DNA of 64,000 nucleotides from Euphorbia lathyris (lineage: Eukaryota > Streptophyta > Magnoliopsida > Malpighiales > Euphorbiaceae). The translations under genes were made by a program, and so were the position numbers. The DNA is taken from NCBI RefSeq assembly GCF_963576675.1, contig NC_088913.1, positions 18,798,001-18,862,000 on the forward strand, written 5' to 3'. This document shows, in pieces, positions 33,908 to 44,664 of the stretch. Within the stretch, counting starts at the first letter, position 1. Each line of letters starts with the position of its first letter. The notes under the pieces were generated by a model that searched no databases, was not told the origin of the DNA, and saw only the letters and a program-made list of their open reading frames with translations.

Positions 33908-34650
33908 ATGGATTGAAGAGTAAATTACACCAATGGTACCTAAATTTTACCCTAATTCACACTTTGGTACCTAGATTATATTTTGTCTCAAAAATATACC
34001 CGAAGTAACGATGAACGGACAATTAAGTATATTTTACCGGTTAATTGCCGGTCAATGCGATTTTGACGAGTAAATTACACTAATGGTACCTGAACTTTAC
34101 CCGAATTCACATTTTGGTACCTAGATTTCATTTTGTCCAAAAAATACACTTCAAGTAAAGATGACTCAATATTTTAGTATATTTGACCGATTAGTGATTG
34201 ATCAACCCGAGTTTGACCATTTTAAATTAAAAATTGAGACCAATCATACACTCAATTAACATAAAATTATAATATTTTCATTTAGCTCATAAATGACAAT
34301 ATTATAATTTTATGTTAATTGAGTGTATGGTGAGTCCCAATATTTAGTTCATGTTACCCGGTTACTAACCGGTCAAATGACCTAAATCTTTCAGTCACCT
34401 TTACTTGTGTTATGTTTTTAGGATAAAATAAAATCCAGATACCGAAGTGTGAATTATGGTAAAGTTCGGGTACCATTAATGTAATTAACTCATGAAACTC
34501 GCGTTGACCGGTCATAACCGGTAAAAATATACTAAATTGTCTGGTTATCGTTACTTCAGTTATATTTTTGGGACAAAATGTAATCTAGGTACCAAAGTGT
34601 AAACTATGTAAAGTTCAGGTACCATTGGTGAAGTTTACCCATGGATTGAA
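33908..34650. mobile_element. Mutator-type MITE, 723 bp, concentric palindrome, TSD ATGGATTGAA
   Basis: The element spans 33918-34640. It begins GAGTAAATTACACCAATGGT and ends, reverse-complemented, GGGTAAACTTCACCAATGGT. The flanks are ATGGATTGAA at 33908-33917 and 34641-34650, a 9-10-bp TSD. Inside, a second pair of arms of the same family (GAGTAAATTACACTAATGG from 34070; mate ending about 34492) is nested head-on. A third inverted pair (CACTCAATTAACATAAAATT at 34241-34271 and its complement near 34301-34330) forms the centre. Almost the whole element can fold into one hairpin. Confidence 0.88.
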
Positions 34651-35099
34651 ATATGAGGAAGAGTAGAGAGGTTTTTTTCAGGCTAAAGCATCAGCGATGA
34701 TAATTCCATCTCAAAAAAGCCAGAAAACTCTATGAAAAGTGGTACACGAAATTATAATTTGGTTGTGCAATAATGGAAGTTCTACTATAATTTAGCGGAT
34801 CCGTAAATAACTAATTCCCATGCCTTCAACAGTTAGCAATAATGGAAGTTCTATAATGTAATGGTCAGCAATAATAATGGTAGTGAGCAACTCAATCAGA
34901 CTTTTGCCTTGGGCTCATCTGTTATACCAAAAGGAGAAGGTTTGAGGATTACCACCAATTTGAAATACAAAATTATTTGTCTAAATAAAGAGTTAATAAT
35001 TTGCATGGGGCCATTAATTCAAAAAAACTCTTATAGTAGTTTTTTTTCTTTCTTTTTGAAGTGTAGACTTACTCATAAAATAAAGAATATAGTTTCCTA
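34651..35099. other. Nothing recognised
   Basis: AT-rich single-copy-looking sequence. The word AATAATGGAAGTTCTA occurs at 34770 and 34838, and a T-rich run is at 35040. No ORF with a domain. Confidence 0.4.
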
Positions 35100-36560
35100 G
35101 TTGGTCTTGATGCGGAGCATTTCCTCAAAGGTTCGAGTCGCGATAAAAGGAATCGACAAATCGGGCGAGACACGAGGCGAGATCGGGCACATGGGACAAA
35201 TGGCCGAAATGTGCCAGATTTGCGCCCATACAGCGTGTAACATGTCCCACATGTCGTGTGGGCTGCTCTTGCCCAAAGCTTTTAAGTTAGGAGCTGGGCG
35301 AGTGGCTCCATCTTTGGCGACGAAACATTTCTTTTCTGCGATGGCATATTCATTTTCAGCGACAAAATGTTGATTTTTAGCGTCGACGAATCAGCTCTTC
35401 AACGCAAGAAGAACACACACAAGGTTAGGGTACAAGGGGACCAAAGCTGTCCCAATTCCTTACATATCTTATTTACATTTATACCATTTTAGCTTTATTG
35501 TTTGTCCTTTTAATTTCAATTCTCTAAATGCCATTTTGACATTTCCTTCATACTCTACCCTTATCACTCTTTATTATATATTTGTAACCCTAGTTAGCCT
35601 TTTTAATCTTTTACATTTCATTTTGATGAGCTATATAAGCTCCTTTATTTGCAAGGATATGCATCTTTTATCAATACAAATTAGGATAATTAATTTATTA
35701 GTTCCTATATTTTGATAAAACACACTGTTTAGTCCCTGTATTTTCAAAAACACATGGTAAGGTCCCTAACCTTTTTCTCGATGAACTGTTTAGTCCCTAA
35801 CGTTTTTCTTGGTGAACTGCTGTTTAGTCCCTAACGTTTTTCTCGGTGAACTGTTTAGTCTCTGCCGTTAGATTCTTATGAAGATTTTGTTAGTCAATTT
35901 GGATTAGCAGAAACATCTTTCGTCATCACTGAAGCAGTTGGCAGTAAATATGAGTTGAGAATATGGAGGAAATTAAACTCACCATTGAGAGTAAGAGGAT
36001 TTCCACCCTCAATTCTAACAGAAAGAGTAAGCGAGAGAGATTTGAGTCGATTTCTACCTTCAATTCAAACAGGAAGAGTGTGCATGAGTGATTCGATTAT
36101 GGGTTAGGGATTCAATCCTTTCTCCATTTTTTGTGAGCGTGAGTTGTGAAAGAAAGACATAGAGGTGTAAGTTGCTTTTGACTGATAAATAGTAAAGGGT
36201 AATTTAGTCATTTCCGAATTCATAAACGGTAAAAAATCTAACAAACAGACGGAAGGACTAAACAGTTCACTGAGAAAAAGGTTAGGGATCTTACCGTGTG
36301 TTTTTGAAAATACATGGACTAAACAGTATATTTTGTCAAAACATAGGGATTAATAAATTAATTACCCTACAAATTATTATCACCTTCTTCATTGAAACTT
36401 TTGTTAAGGTTTCTAACCTTTAACAATGAGGAATCTTTTTTTCCTAAGATTTTAGTCCATAAAACCCGGGATTAACTCCTTCTAGTTTATCGAGAGAAAA
36501 ACTATCTTGTGGATTTAAGATTAAAATCTTCAACTCGTGACCGATCTGTATCAGGTCTCA
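35100..36560 (+). repeat. Probable gypsy-type LTR, split by a MITE
   Basis: A GC-richer start (35100-35400) with GGGCACATGGGACAAATG and CATGTCCCACATGTC, then AT-rich sequence with GCTATATAAGCTCC (TATA at about 35631) and a leader. After the MITE at 35684-36367 the leader continues to about 36550 (CCGATCTGTATCAGGTCTC). It looks like U3-R-U5 of an LTR; no mate or TSD was found. Confidence 0.4.
35675..36376. mobile_element. Mutator-type MITE, 684 bp, TSD TACAAATTA
   Basis: 35684-36367. Left end GGATAATTAATTTATTAGTT and, reverse-complemented right end, GGGTAATTAATTTATTAATC, continuing as TIRs of at least 100 bp (ACTGTTTAGTCC, GGTCCCTAACCTTTTTCTC). The 9-bp TSD TACAAATTA lies at 35675-35683 and 36368-36376. 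No coding capacity. It interrupts the probable LTR. Confidence 0.9.
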
Positions 36561-36708
36561 TTTTTAAATTCTCTAAATCATCTCAAAATTGAATTTTTTA
36601 CTTTAGACTACAAGTTGTAATCTCATCAATTAGTTAATATGAATGGTTATAATTAAAGCAATTAATATTCTGAAATAATTCTTGCTTGTGTTTCATTAAC
36701 AGTAATGC

Positions 36709-36766
<58 letters not shown>

Positions 36767-36959
36767 ATTTGCCAAAATCCTAGAGCCAATATTCCTAATC
36801 AAGCTTTATATACTAGGTGTGGAATACGGTACTCCTGCTAGAAAATTATAAAAAAGATTATCTTTTGTTATAAAATTTCCGAATTATATTAACTATAACC
36901 ACATTTATATATAGATTAATATATATGTGTGAATATATATATATATATATATATATAGA
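36561..36959. repeat. AT-rich spacer with (AT)n microsatellite
   Basis: A pure AT/TA dinucleotide run of about 45 bp lies at 36713-36758, and a second shorter TA run near 36937-36957. No gene. The gypsy gag remnant ends abruptly at the second run. Confidence 0.85.
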
Positions 36960-38323
36960 TTAATATATTGTAATGGAGAACTTTTCTTTTCTTGGACGAC
37001 GGATCATGTGGGGTTTTCTTGCCTTTTGACTTGCTTTTTCGATTCCTTAGCATGGTTCGCCATTTTCTTGTCACATCATCAATCTCCATGAACTTTTTGG
37101 CCATTTTGATCAGCTCCATGAGAGATCTAGGACGATGTTGGATGAGATCTTCCCTATCACATGTTGTGTTTCAGATCACATCCTCTATTGGACTATTAAG
37201 GTCAACTCTCACGATCTGACCACACAGTTTGTTAAACTTATCAATATACTCCCTTAAGGGTTGATCTTCTCCTTGCTCGTACAACCTTCGGTAAGCCACC
37301 CATCAAACTTTGCGCAAACTTCGCAGCTTCACTGTTCCCATCCGACAATTGATCCAGCTTGGAGAGATTGAAACCAGTCAAATATCAGCCCTTTAAGGGT
37401 TGTGGAAAAGGCTCTACATATCATCCCCTCATTGGTGTAACAAACATACATTAGCTCTTTGTATCGTACATGGACTTCTGGATTGCCATCACCTTTATAT
37501 TGTGGCAATGTAGGTGCCTTGAATTTCCAGTCTTTTTCATAGCTAAGGATCCGCACAGTGAATCGCGAACCTTTGTTTGTGGGTCTTTGCCTATTGGTTG
37601 AATATCCTTGTTGCGCCAATTTTTCCAAAACTCGCCTATGTATCTCATCATCCATATATTCCTTCCCCCATATTGTTGAGGCGTGGAAATTCGGTTGCAC
37701 CACGTTTGAATCTGTTTGCCGTTGGTTGAGATCTGATCATCACGTGAGAATCAGGCCATCTCTATTCTGGGGTAGTTTTTGTCTAGAAACTAGATCAAAT
37801 TTCCACTGTTCTTTTGGTGCTTTGGATCTATCCGGCTCTCGAAAGAATTCTCGACGGAGATTTCTTCATGTGTGTATGATAACTGCTGAATCCATGTTAT
37901 GAGTTACAGGAGGATTTGACGTCCAAGGCGGCATAAAGGAAATGTAATCTGTAGAAGATCCAAGTACTGATCCATCATGTAGAATAGTGGGGATATTGGC
38001 TCGGTACGATTCTACCAAGGCCTAGGATTCGCGCTTATGAATACATTAAGTATGGTTCCTCCATGGAAATTTTCTAGAAGGCGGCTGTGTGTTGGAGTTT
38101 GCGCATTAGGCAAATTTCCCAACGTTTGCATTACGATTGCGGAGATGAATCTTGTGCGTCTCCTATTTGTATGACGAGGTCGTTAAGGCCAAAAGGGAGA
38201 AGTAGGTCTATTCAGGGTACTCGAGATAATGGTAACCCCTGTAGTGGGTGGGGCTGGGATCCCCGTGGTGTTAACGTCAGTGATCCCAGTAGTAGGCGGA
38301 GTTGGTAATCCATCTGATGCCAT
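36960..38323 (-). pseudogene. Gypsy retrotransposon gag remnant
   Basis: Read on the minus strand from an ATG at 38323 (MASDGLPTPPTTGIT). After several frameshifts, the open segment 37703-37329 encodes the Retrotrans_gag core (KFKAPTLPQYKGDGNPEVHV, CRAFSTTLKGLIFDWFQSL). A later piece, MELIKMAKKFMEIDDVTRKW (about 37119-37060), is also gag-like. No protease, RT or integrase follows; the sequence stops near 36960. Gag would form the particle shell. It belongs with the LTR pieces at 38441-38527 and 44320-44660. Confidence 0.82.
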
Positions 38324-38527
38324 CTTCGCTCGTCGTGGTGAAAATCTAAATAGTTGAGAGTTCCATGCTCACCACACCAGTTGATAACTTGAGGAATTTT
38401 CTTTCGTCGGAATACCTTCCATTTGAGGTGCCATTGGGATTGGTAGAGGACACTCTGATGCCAAAGTCAGTATAGAATTGAGAGAATAATAAGAATAATC
38501 TCAAAAGTGCTCTAGAACTAGTAAGTG
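38324..38527 (-). repeat. Gypsy 5' leader and LTR end
   Basis: On the minus strand the LTR ends in CTGACTTTGGCATCAGAGTG (about 38470-38451), a style common at LTR ends of plant gypsy elements, then runs into a leader before the gag ATG. The rest of this LTR lies beyond the inserted element, at 44320-44660, with a TATATAAATA box at about 44357-44348 (minus). Confidence 0.6.
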
Positions 38528-38886
38528 TGTTGGATCAAATAAATAAACTTTCACATATGTAACAGAGGAAGAGTATAATTGCTGGAAGAAAATTCTGTTT
38601 CCTTACTACTTGTATTGATAGGTATTTATAGATTACAGACATGACTCTTAGTAAATAATAATAACTCTCTATAAATACAAAAGACTCTTTGTGAAACAAC
38701 ACAACTCTTGATCAATACAGAAATGACTCTTGAATAATACAATAAATCAAATTAAAGACTATTAATTATAAGTTTATTATTTCAACACACCCCCTTAAAC
38801 TTATAATTTTTTATCCTTTAGTAACACCAAGAATATCTCTTAATTTGCTGACAGCTTCAAACTTCATCGTCATTGACCTTTTCACT

Positions 38887-39995
38887 CTAGACGCCATCAT
38901 ACCTATTAATATCTCCATCATTTTCTTCTTCCTCATTGTCTTCCTCATCATCCTTATCAGTACCATCAACATCACTATTATCAATGTCAACTCGTATTTT
39001 GGGGTTTGGATGAAGCTCATAACTGATGCACTTTCTATGTGAAATTGACACGATATTACTCGTGTCAATGCCCTCGACTTCTTTCACTCTTTCCTTTCTT
39101 TTTTCAACTTCTTTGACTTCTTTGGAAAATATCTCATTGAGTTCCTTGATTAGCTTAGCCTCACGTCTGTTCTCCGGTACTTGCTTGATTTTATCAGAGG
39201 CTTTCTCAATACCTTCTGCACTTATGTTGTCCTTTGCTTCTTCTTCCACATGCTTGCTTTGCGTATTGTCTGATGCTTTGATTTCTTTTTGAAGTCTCTT
39301 CCTCTTTTTAGATACTTCACAAGTTTGCTCCATTTGCTTTGCACTAATTTTATTCTTTGGTTTTACTTCATCTTTGTCATCCACATCACTGTCTCTTTCT
39401 AAAGACTCTGAATTCTCATCAGCCCATAGAAATACCTCATCTAATAGATTGCCTATATATTTCTTGTATGGATCAAGTGCAAATTTATCAATTCCAATAT
39501 CTTCTTCTAAAATTCGACAAAAGAATGATCGTTGTAACTTCCTCACAATTGGCTTTAATATAAGAAGATCTCTTCAATGGCCTTGGTAATGCTGCTCTTA
39601 CTTGGAACTTCTTTCTTCTTACTGACTGGATCAGTTTCTAGCAAAAGACCCATCACAGAAGAATCTTCCATTTTCTCGTCATCATGTGATACATTTTCTT
39701 CTTTTTGTTTGGTTAAATAGGCATGCCTTTCACCAATTTCTCTTAAATCCTCAGAATTCTCATCATCATCATTTTCTAAGGATTCCACCAGACATCGCAT
39801 GACAAAACTCTTATGTACATCCAAAGCATATTTCTCCAATCCCAAATCATTTTCCAACAACCTCTTGATCCCCTCAAAGGACAAAGAATCGACTTGTTCT
39901 TTGATGTGATTATTGCAAGAGCACACAGCTTTCCAAATCTGCGACTTGATCTCCCATGAACCAATCATGATTTCTCTTTTCATCACGATTCTCAA
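38887..39995 (-). pseudogene. Captured host gene with two DEK_C-like domains
   Basis: Minus strand. The first open part, 39995-39555, encodes KSQIWKAVCSCNNHIKEQVD, then FEGIKRLLENDLGLEKYALD and VHKSFVMRCLVESLE. The second, 39546-38887, encodes ILEEDIGIDKFALDPYKKYI and GNLLDEVFLW. Both look like DEK C-terminal-type helical domains of a plant nuclear protein family (poorly characterised chromatin or histone-chaperone-like proteins). Between them a shifted frame keeps SSYIKANCEE, so two small frameshifts separate the halves. The tail is acidic, Lys/Glu-rich, and carries a long Asp/Glu run (38950-38900). No introns are evident, consistent with capture from mRNA. Domain identity is by recall. Confidence 0.68.
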
Positions 39996-40266
39996 TTTTC
40001 AGGAGAATTTTTATCTGGCTCTGATACCAATTTGTTGGATCAAATAAATAAACTTTCACAGGTAACAGAGGAAGAGTATAATTGCTGGAAGAAAATTCTC
40101 TTTCCTTACTACTTGTATTGATATGTATTTATAGATTATAGACATGACTCTTAGTAAACAACAATAACTCTCTATAAATACAAATGACTCTTTGTGAAAC
40201 AACACAACTCTTGATAAATACAGAAATGACTCTTGAACAATACAATGAACCAAATTAAAGACTATT

Positions 40267-43200
40267 CACTACGCCAAAACCCTCTTCAGATGACGGTTAA
40301 AAACCGTCGCCCCGCACGATATAAATCTGTCATAGGGCTCGCTGCCGTCTATTAAGGCATCAGACGACGGTCACGTTCTGTCATCCGTAATAGCTTCACA
40401 TGACAGCGACCAAATAATGACCTGTCATCTGACCACTAATTATATGACAGTTTATCTAATAACAATTGTCACCGAATATATGTTCTCATGACACCATTTT
40501 TAAATAATCTGTCAAAATATTAAGTTAAAATGGAGGTGTTATGTTAATGTTATGACAGTTTTTGTTTTCTCGACTGTCATCATAACGTAATTCACATGAT
40601 ATAATTTGTATTAAATTATGTCGTTGGAACGTAATTAGTATGGCAGTTTGTTATCAGTTATGTATCGTTAGATAGAAAGTAAGATGACATTTTCTTATAA
40701 GAATTTTGTCATTGTTTTTTTTTTGTTTTTACCTCTTCCATGAACGTGTATATATAACCAAAGTAGATTGCAAATAATGTGCAAATAACCTTTATATATA
40801 ACAATAAACTTGTACATATGTGAAGATCACAATCCTAACCAAAGGTTTCTCATTACAAAACTAACATTTAACTATATAAGAAGCCTAAACACTTAAACCT
40901 TGAATCTCCTGACTTGTTATGCCCATTCTTTGCATGTTTCCTTCCATCCCTTTTCTCCCTGCAACATAAAATACACAAGTTAATTGAGTGATGAACTTAA
41001 TGCCAATTGCCTCTATTGTGCCACACACTTTAATAGCGTAATTAGAGCCATTATATGTAATTCATATTGACATAAACTGAGGGTAAAAGAAACGGCTCAC
41101 TAGAGATGCATGAAATTCTGATAGCACATAACCCACAGTTTATTGAAAATAGTCCAATCTGTTCTCAATGCCTAAATTGATACCCTTTTTTAAACGTGAA
41201 GCCTATATCGGTGTTATTTTGTACATGGAGCCTAAATTGATACTTCCCCAAAAACCATAAACCTATTTTGGTACCTTATCCTTACAAATTGGGAAAAGTA
41301 TGCAGCAATTGCAAGGTAAACTCAGCTGAGTAATGCATAGAATTCTGAAACTACACTATCTGACAAGGCAATATGAGCTCGATCTAATTTTTTCTTAGAC
41401 TACAAACGTACCTTTCAGATTCATTGATCGACCAAATATTAACCTAATGACGTATCATGTATGGTATTAATTGTATAATGCAAAACTATCATTATAATAG
41501 ACTTGAATCAGATCATCTGCAAACAAAAGAGAATAAGCACTGCTTCATACTATGATCAACTGTATGGTGTATGGAAAATATTACAGTATTTAGGAGTTGC
41601 AAAAGGTACTGTAGGGATAAAATGGAAACTAAAGGAAATAGTAGCAGTGCAAGATAATTTAAGCAAATGAGCAATACCTCAATGTTTTGGAATTCTCTAA
41701 TATCCAGCTTTGCCCTATACCACAACCCCAATTAAGATTTCACAAATACATTATTGTTTAGTCAACTACATTTCACAAATAAACATGACTTAACATATAA
41801 GAAATAAACTAACAGGTCAGGTTCAAAAATTCTGTACTTCAAAGAAACACAACATTCCCAGAAAAATGAAATCAACTTGAATTGCAGTGGTTGTTTGATG
41901 CATTAACTCTTGAAAGCTACCTTTGCTTCATTAACTGTTGAATTTCAGAACATTCCCATAGAACATATTCTTGTTTTATGATGCCAAAGATGTATAAAGA
42001 AAACTAACTTTGCTTCATATTAAAAAATAGAAGATATTTGTGTGTACAAAAAACAAAAATTTACTTATTCATTTGTCTTTTTTCCAAGCCAGAATGAGAT
42101 ATTGTCATAAACTATTGGAATGCTGATTTCTAAATCCTTGGGCTTCTTATTTAGATTCTGTAAGATTACATAAAAAAAAAAACTGTTAGGGAAGAGAGGG
42201 TAACCTGGAGAGTAATATTGATGGTGTTGTTGCAAGATGAGCCAACTTTTAAAGTCACTCAATAATATCTCACAAAGCACCGGAGATGAGCCAGAGCCTA
42301 ACAGAAATTGCACCAAATCTATAAACAACAAAGCAAATAACAATTAAAAAAATTCAAAATCTAAAAGCAAATGAATCAAACATATTCAGTATAATGCTTA
42401 TCATCAGGAGCTATGTAAATATTCACAAGATCTGAATCACAATGAGTAACTTTCGTGCCTGAACATCAACATAATAAAATCCCTTTATCTTTTATAGAAA
42501 GAGTCATAAAGCATAAGATGATGCAGAACTTCTCCAGTACTACGTCCCGACACTGACACAACTCAAATAACAATTATATTACATAGAAAAATGGAAGGTG
42601 TACATGTATAATGAAATCTACGTAAATAGTGGCTCTTGGTTTCAGGAATATAACAAGCAGCACTAGCATTCGTTGCTTCAAGCCCCCTAATCAAATCCAA
42701 CAACCACTTGTAAGTTAAATAGTTGCAGGATGAAGTGCAGCTTCTTGAAACTCAAAATTTGGTACTAAATGGGTATACATGGGTAACCTATTAAAACACA
42801 ACAAACAAGCATGAACATACCATAAAAAATATAAATTTAACACCAAACGCATGCCATGTTCATGTACAATACCACGAAATTAAATAAATTCAATTACTGA
42901 AATTCAAGTTTCTTGCACTGATTGTTGCAAGTTCCATATTCCTGTCAAACTTTATTCATGATCGTATTATAGCTGTCAAAGTATATTTGTTTTTATATAT
43001 TATTATTAGATAAAAAAAGCAATACAAATGTTTATTTCATTTGTATGAATATACAGATAAAACTACACATGGGTAAGAAGTTGTCTAGTCTTAGTTCAGC
43101 ATGTTAAAACAGCTTGAAATGGAGGCTGTTATCCATTTTAATGGCTCTTTGTTTGCAAAATGATCAATTTTATGATTATGGCATGTTATGCCACGTGCAC

Positions 43201-44292
43201 AAGTCAATATTACATCTATCTGCACATACCAAAAGCAAGCTAACTAAAGTAAACTCATCAGGCTCCATTTCCCGTTTCTCTCATCTCTAAATAATAATAA
43301 AATCTTCCCTGTATGAACCCATTTAGGAGTATCCAACAATCATAGAATTCTTAGAAACTAAAGTCCTCTAGGACATATTATCAAACCATTGGCGGGCAAA
43401 ATGTAAATCCACATCCAATATATGCATTTATTAGACCGTTTTGCATGTAAACATGAGAGCCAAAACCCAACTTCTCATAATGACCATGGACAAACAAGGA
43501 TAACCAAAATGCTGGTTCAGAAGGACACGCTTCAGTATTAAAGAGAAAGTGATCTGATTTGGTGAATGACCCGAATCATTCATAATTTATGCACAGAACT
43601 GATAAACTCATAATAGATTAGAGAGACAAAAAAGATTAACTGAGAAAAATCATTAAGCAAAGATGAAATCCACAATTAGCAGAGACAGAAGAAGAAGAAG
43701 GATAGAGAGGGATAGATACCTTCAAGTGGAATCATCGTACAGAAATATAGGAATTTGCATCTCTTCTCTAACCAGACTGCAAAGAAAGCGGCTCGTAGTT
43801 ACAGTGGCAGAAATATAGGCTCATTCCGCGAGAGTTTGAAGAACTGGAAAGATCTAGGGTTTGGGAGGGTTTTGAAATGGGAGAAGTGAGCTTACTGGTG
43901 GCAGCGATTGAGGCCACAAGACAAAATGAGAAATTAGGTTTTCACTTTGGCTTTTATATGCTGTCTAAAAGATTGGGCGCGTTAAAATTTTAGGAACTTT
44001 TTGCTCCCCCGCTTTTCTAATATTTGGTTGTCGCTTTTTTTTATTTTCGTATAACAATGACAGTCATTTATTCGCAGTGTCGTCTGATGGTTAAGTGACT
44101 TTTTCATAAAAATCGCGTTCTTTTGGGATGACAGCAGACTGTAATCGTAACGCCATCTGAGAATGGAGCGCATTTTTTTTCCGCCTTCAGATGACATAGA
44201 GTTAAAATACTGTCACGAAAACTATTCAGACAACACGAAAACAAATGTCTGTCATGTATCTTGTGTCATGTGAAAGGGAAAATGGCATAGTG
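40267..44292. mobile_element. CACTA element 3, 4.0 kb, TSD ATT
   Basis: Left end CACTACGCCAAAACCCTCTT (40267), right end reverse-complemented CACTATGCCATTTTCCC (44292). The 3-bp TSD ATT is at 40264-40266 and 44293-44295, and the LTR reads through once the element is removed. Subterminal ATGACAG / CTGTCAT words are dense at 40280-40710 and 44050-44270. No transposase. Exon-like pieces on the minus strand (for example after TATGTTGCAG near 40960, and a leader-like block at 43700-43930) suggest captured sequence, but I do not recognise it. Small ORFs inside are unsupported. Confidence 0.88.
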
Positions 44293-44319
44293 ATTAATTA
44301 TAAGTTTATTATTTCAACA

Positions 44320-44664
44320 AACTGTACCTTGATCCCAGGAAGCTGGGATATTTATATAGATTTCTGTAAACTTTAGCATTGATGGTGAAGGAAATAAATG
44401 GTTGTATCTTTATTGTTCATTTAATACCTTTCAATAACTATGTAACTGTCTTTGAAAGACGTTTATTCAGTTACATCATTAAGCTTTATCATAACTGATA
44501 TAAGATATAATGGTGGATTACGGACCCTTCTGCGGATCCTGGTTTATTCGTCATGGTGTATAATCCTTTGGGATCTTGGGATATCCGCCTAGCGTATCTC
44601 GATATTGTAATACTTGGTTGGTTATAATGATGGCGACTCATGTGTTATTTGTATTATTATAATG
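44320..44664 (-). repeat. Gypsy LTR, outer part
   Basis: Continuation of the LTR piece at 38441-38527 on the far side of the inserted retrotransposon. It contains TATATAAATATCCC (minus, near 44357) as a TATA box and GGATCCGCAGAAGGGTCCG (minus). Its outer end, near 44660, abuts repeat R1. No gene. Confidence 0.55.

Larger units (their letters stand above)
32582..33917 (+). other. SOT1 3' flank with duplicated tail pieces
   Basis: Contains the SOT relic (32838-32930). The sequence after it (ATTTAAGGTACATGTACACA ... ATTGCTTTGTG, 32922-32971) recurs at 33679-33730. A 39-bp tandem duplication lies at 33582-33660. The remainder is AT-rich with no gene. Confidence 0.6.
38528..44319 (-). mobile_element. 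Non-autonomous LTR retrotransposon carrying a host gene
   Basis: LTRs of about 260 bp lie at 38528-38787 and 40033-40266 plus 44296-44319 (split by a CACTA element). On the plus strand they begin TGTTGGATCAAATAAATAAA and end TTTATTATTTCAACA. Next to the right LTR (minus-strand 5' end), 40018-40031 holds the complement of TTGGTATCAGAGCC, an initiator-tRNA-Met primer site. Next to the left LTR, 38788-38802 is the polypurine tract (AAGTTTAAGGGGGTG, minus). The flanks are AAGTG and AACTG, a possible 5-bp TSD with one change. It encodes no gag or pol; the internal 1.2 kb is a captured host gene. It inserted in the gypsy LTR. Confidence 0.88.

Noticed and set aside
35101..35373. Cys-rich 90-aa ORF
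   Set aside because: Lies in a probable LTR with TATA and leader features; starts from a non-ATG codon and matches no family I know.
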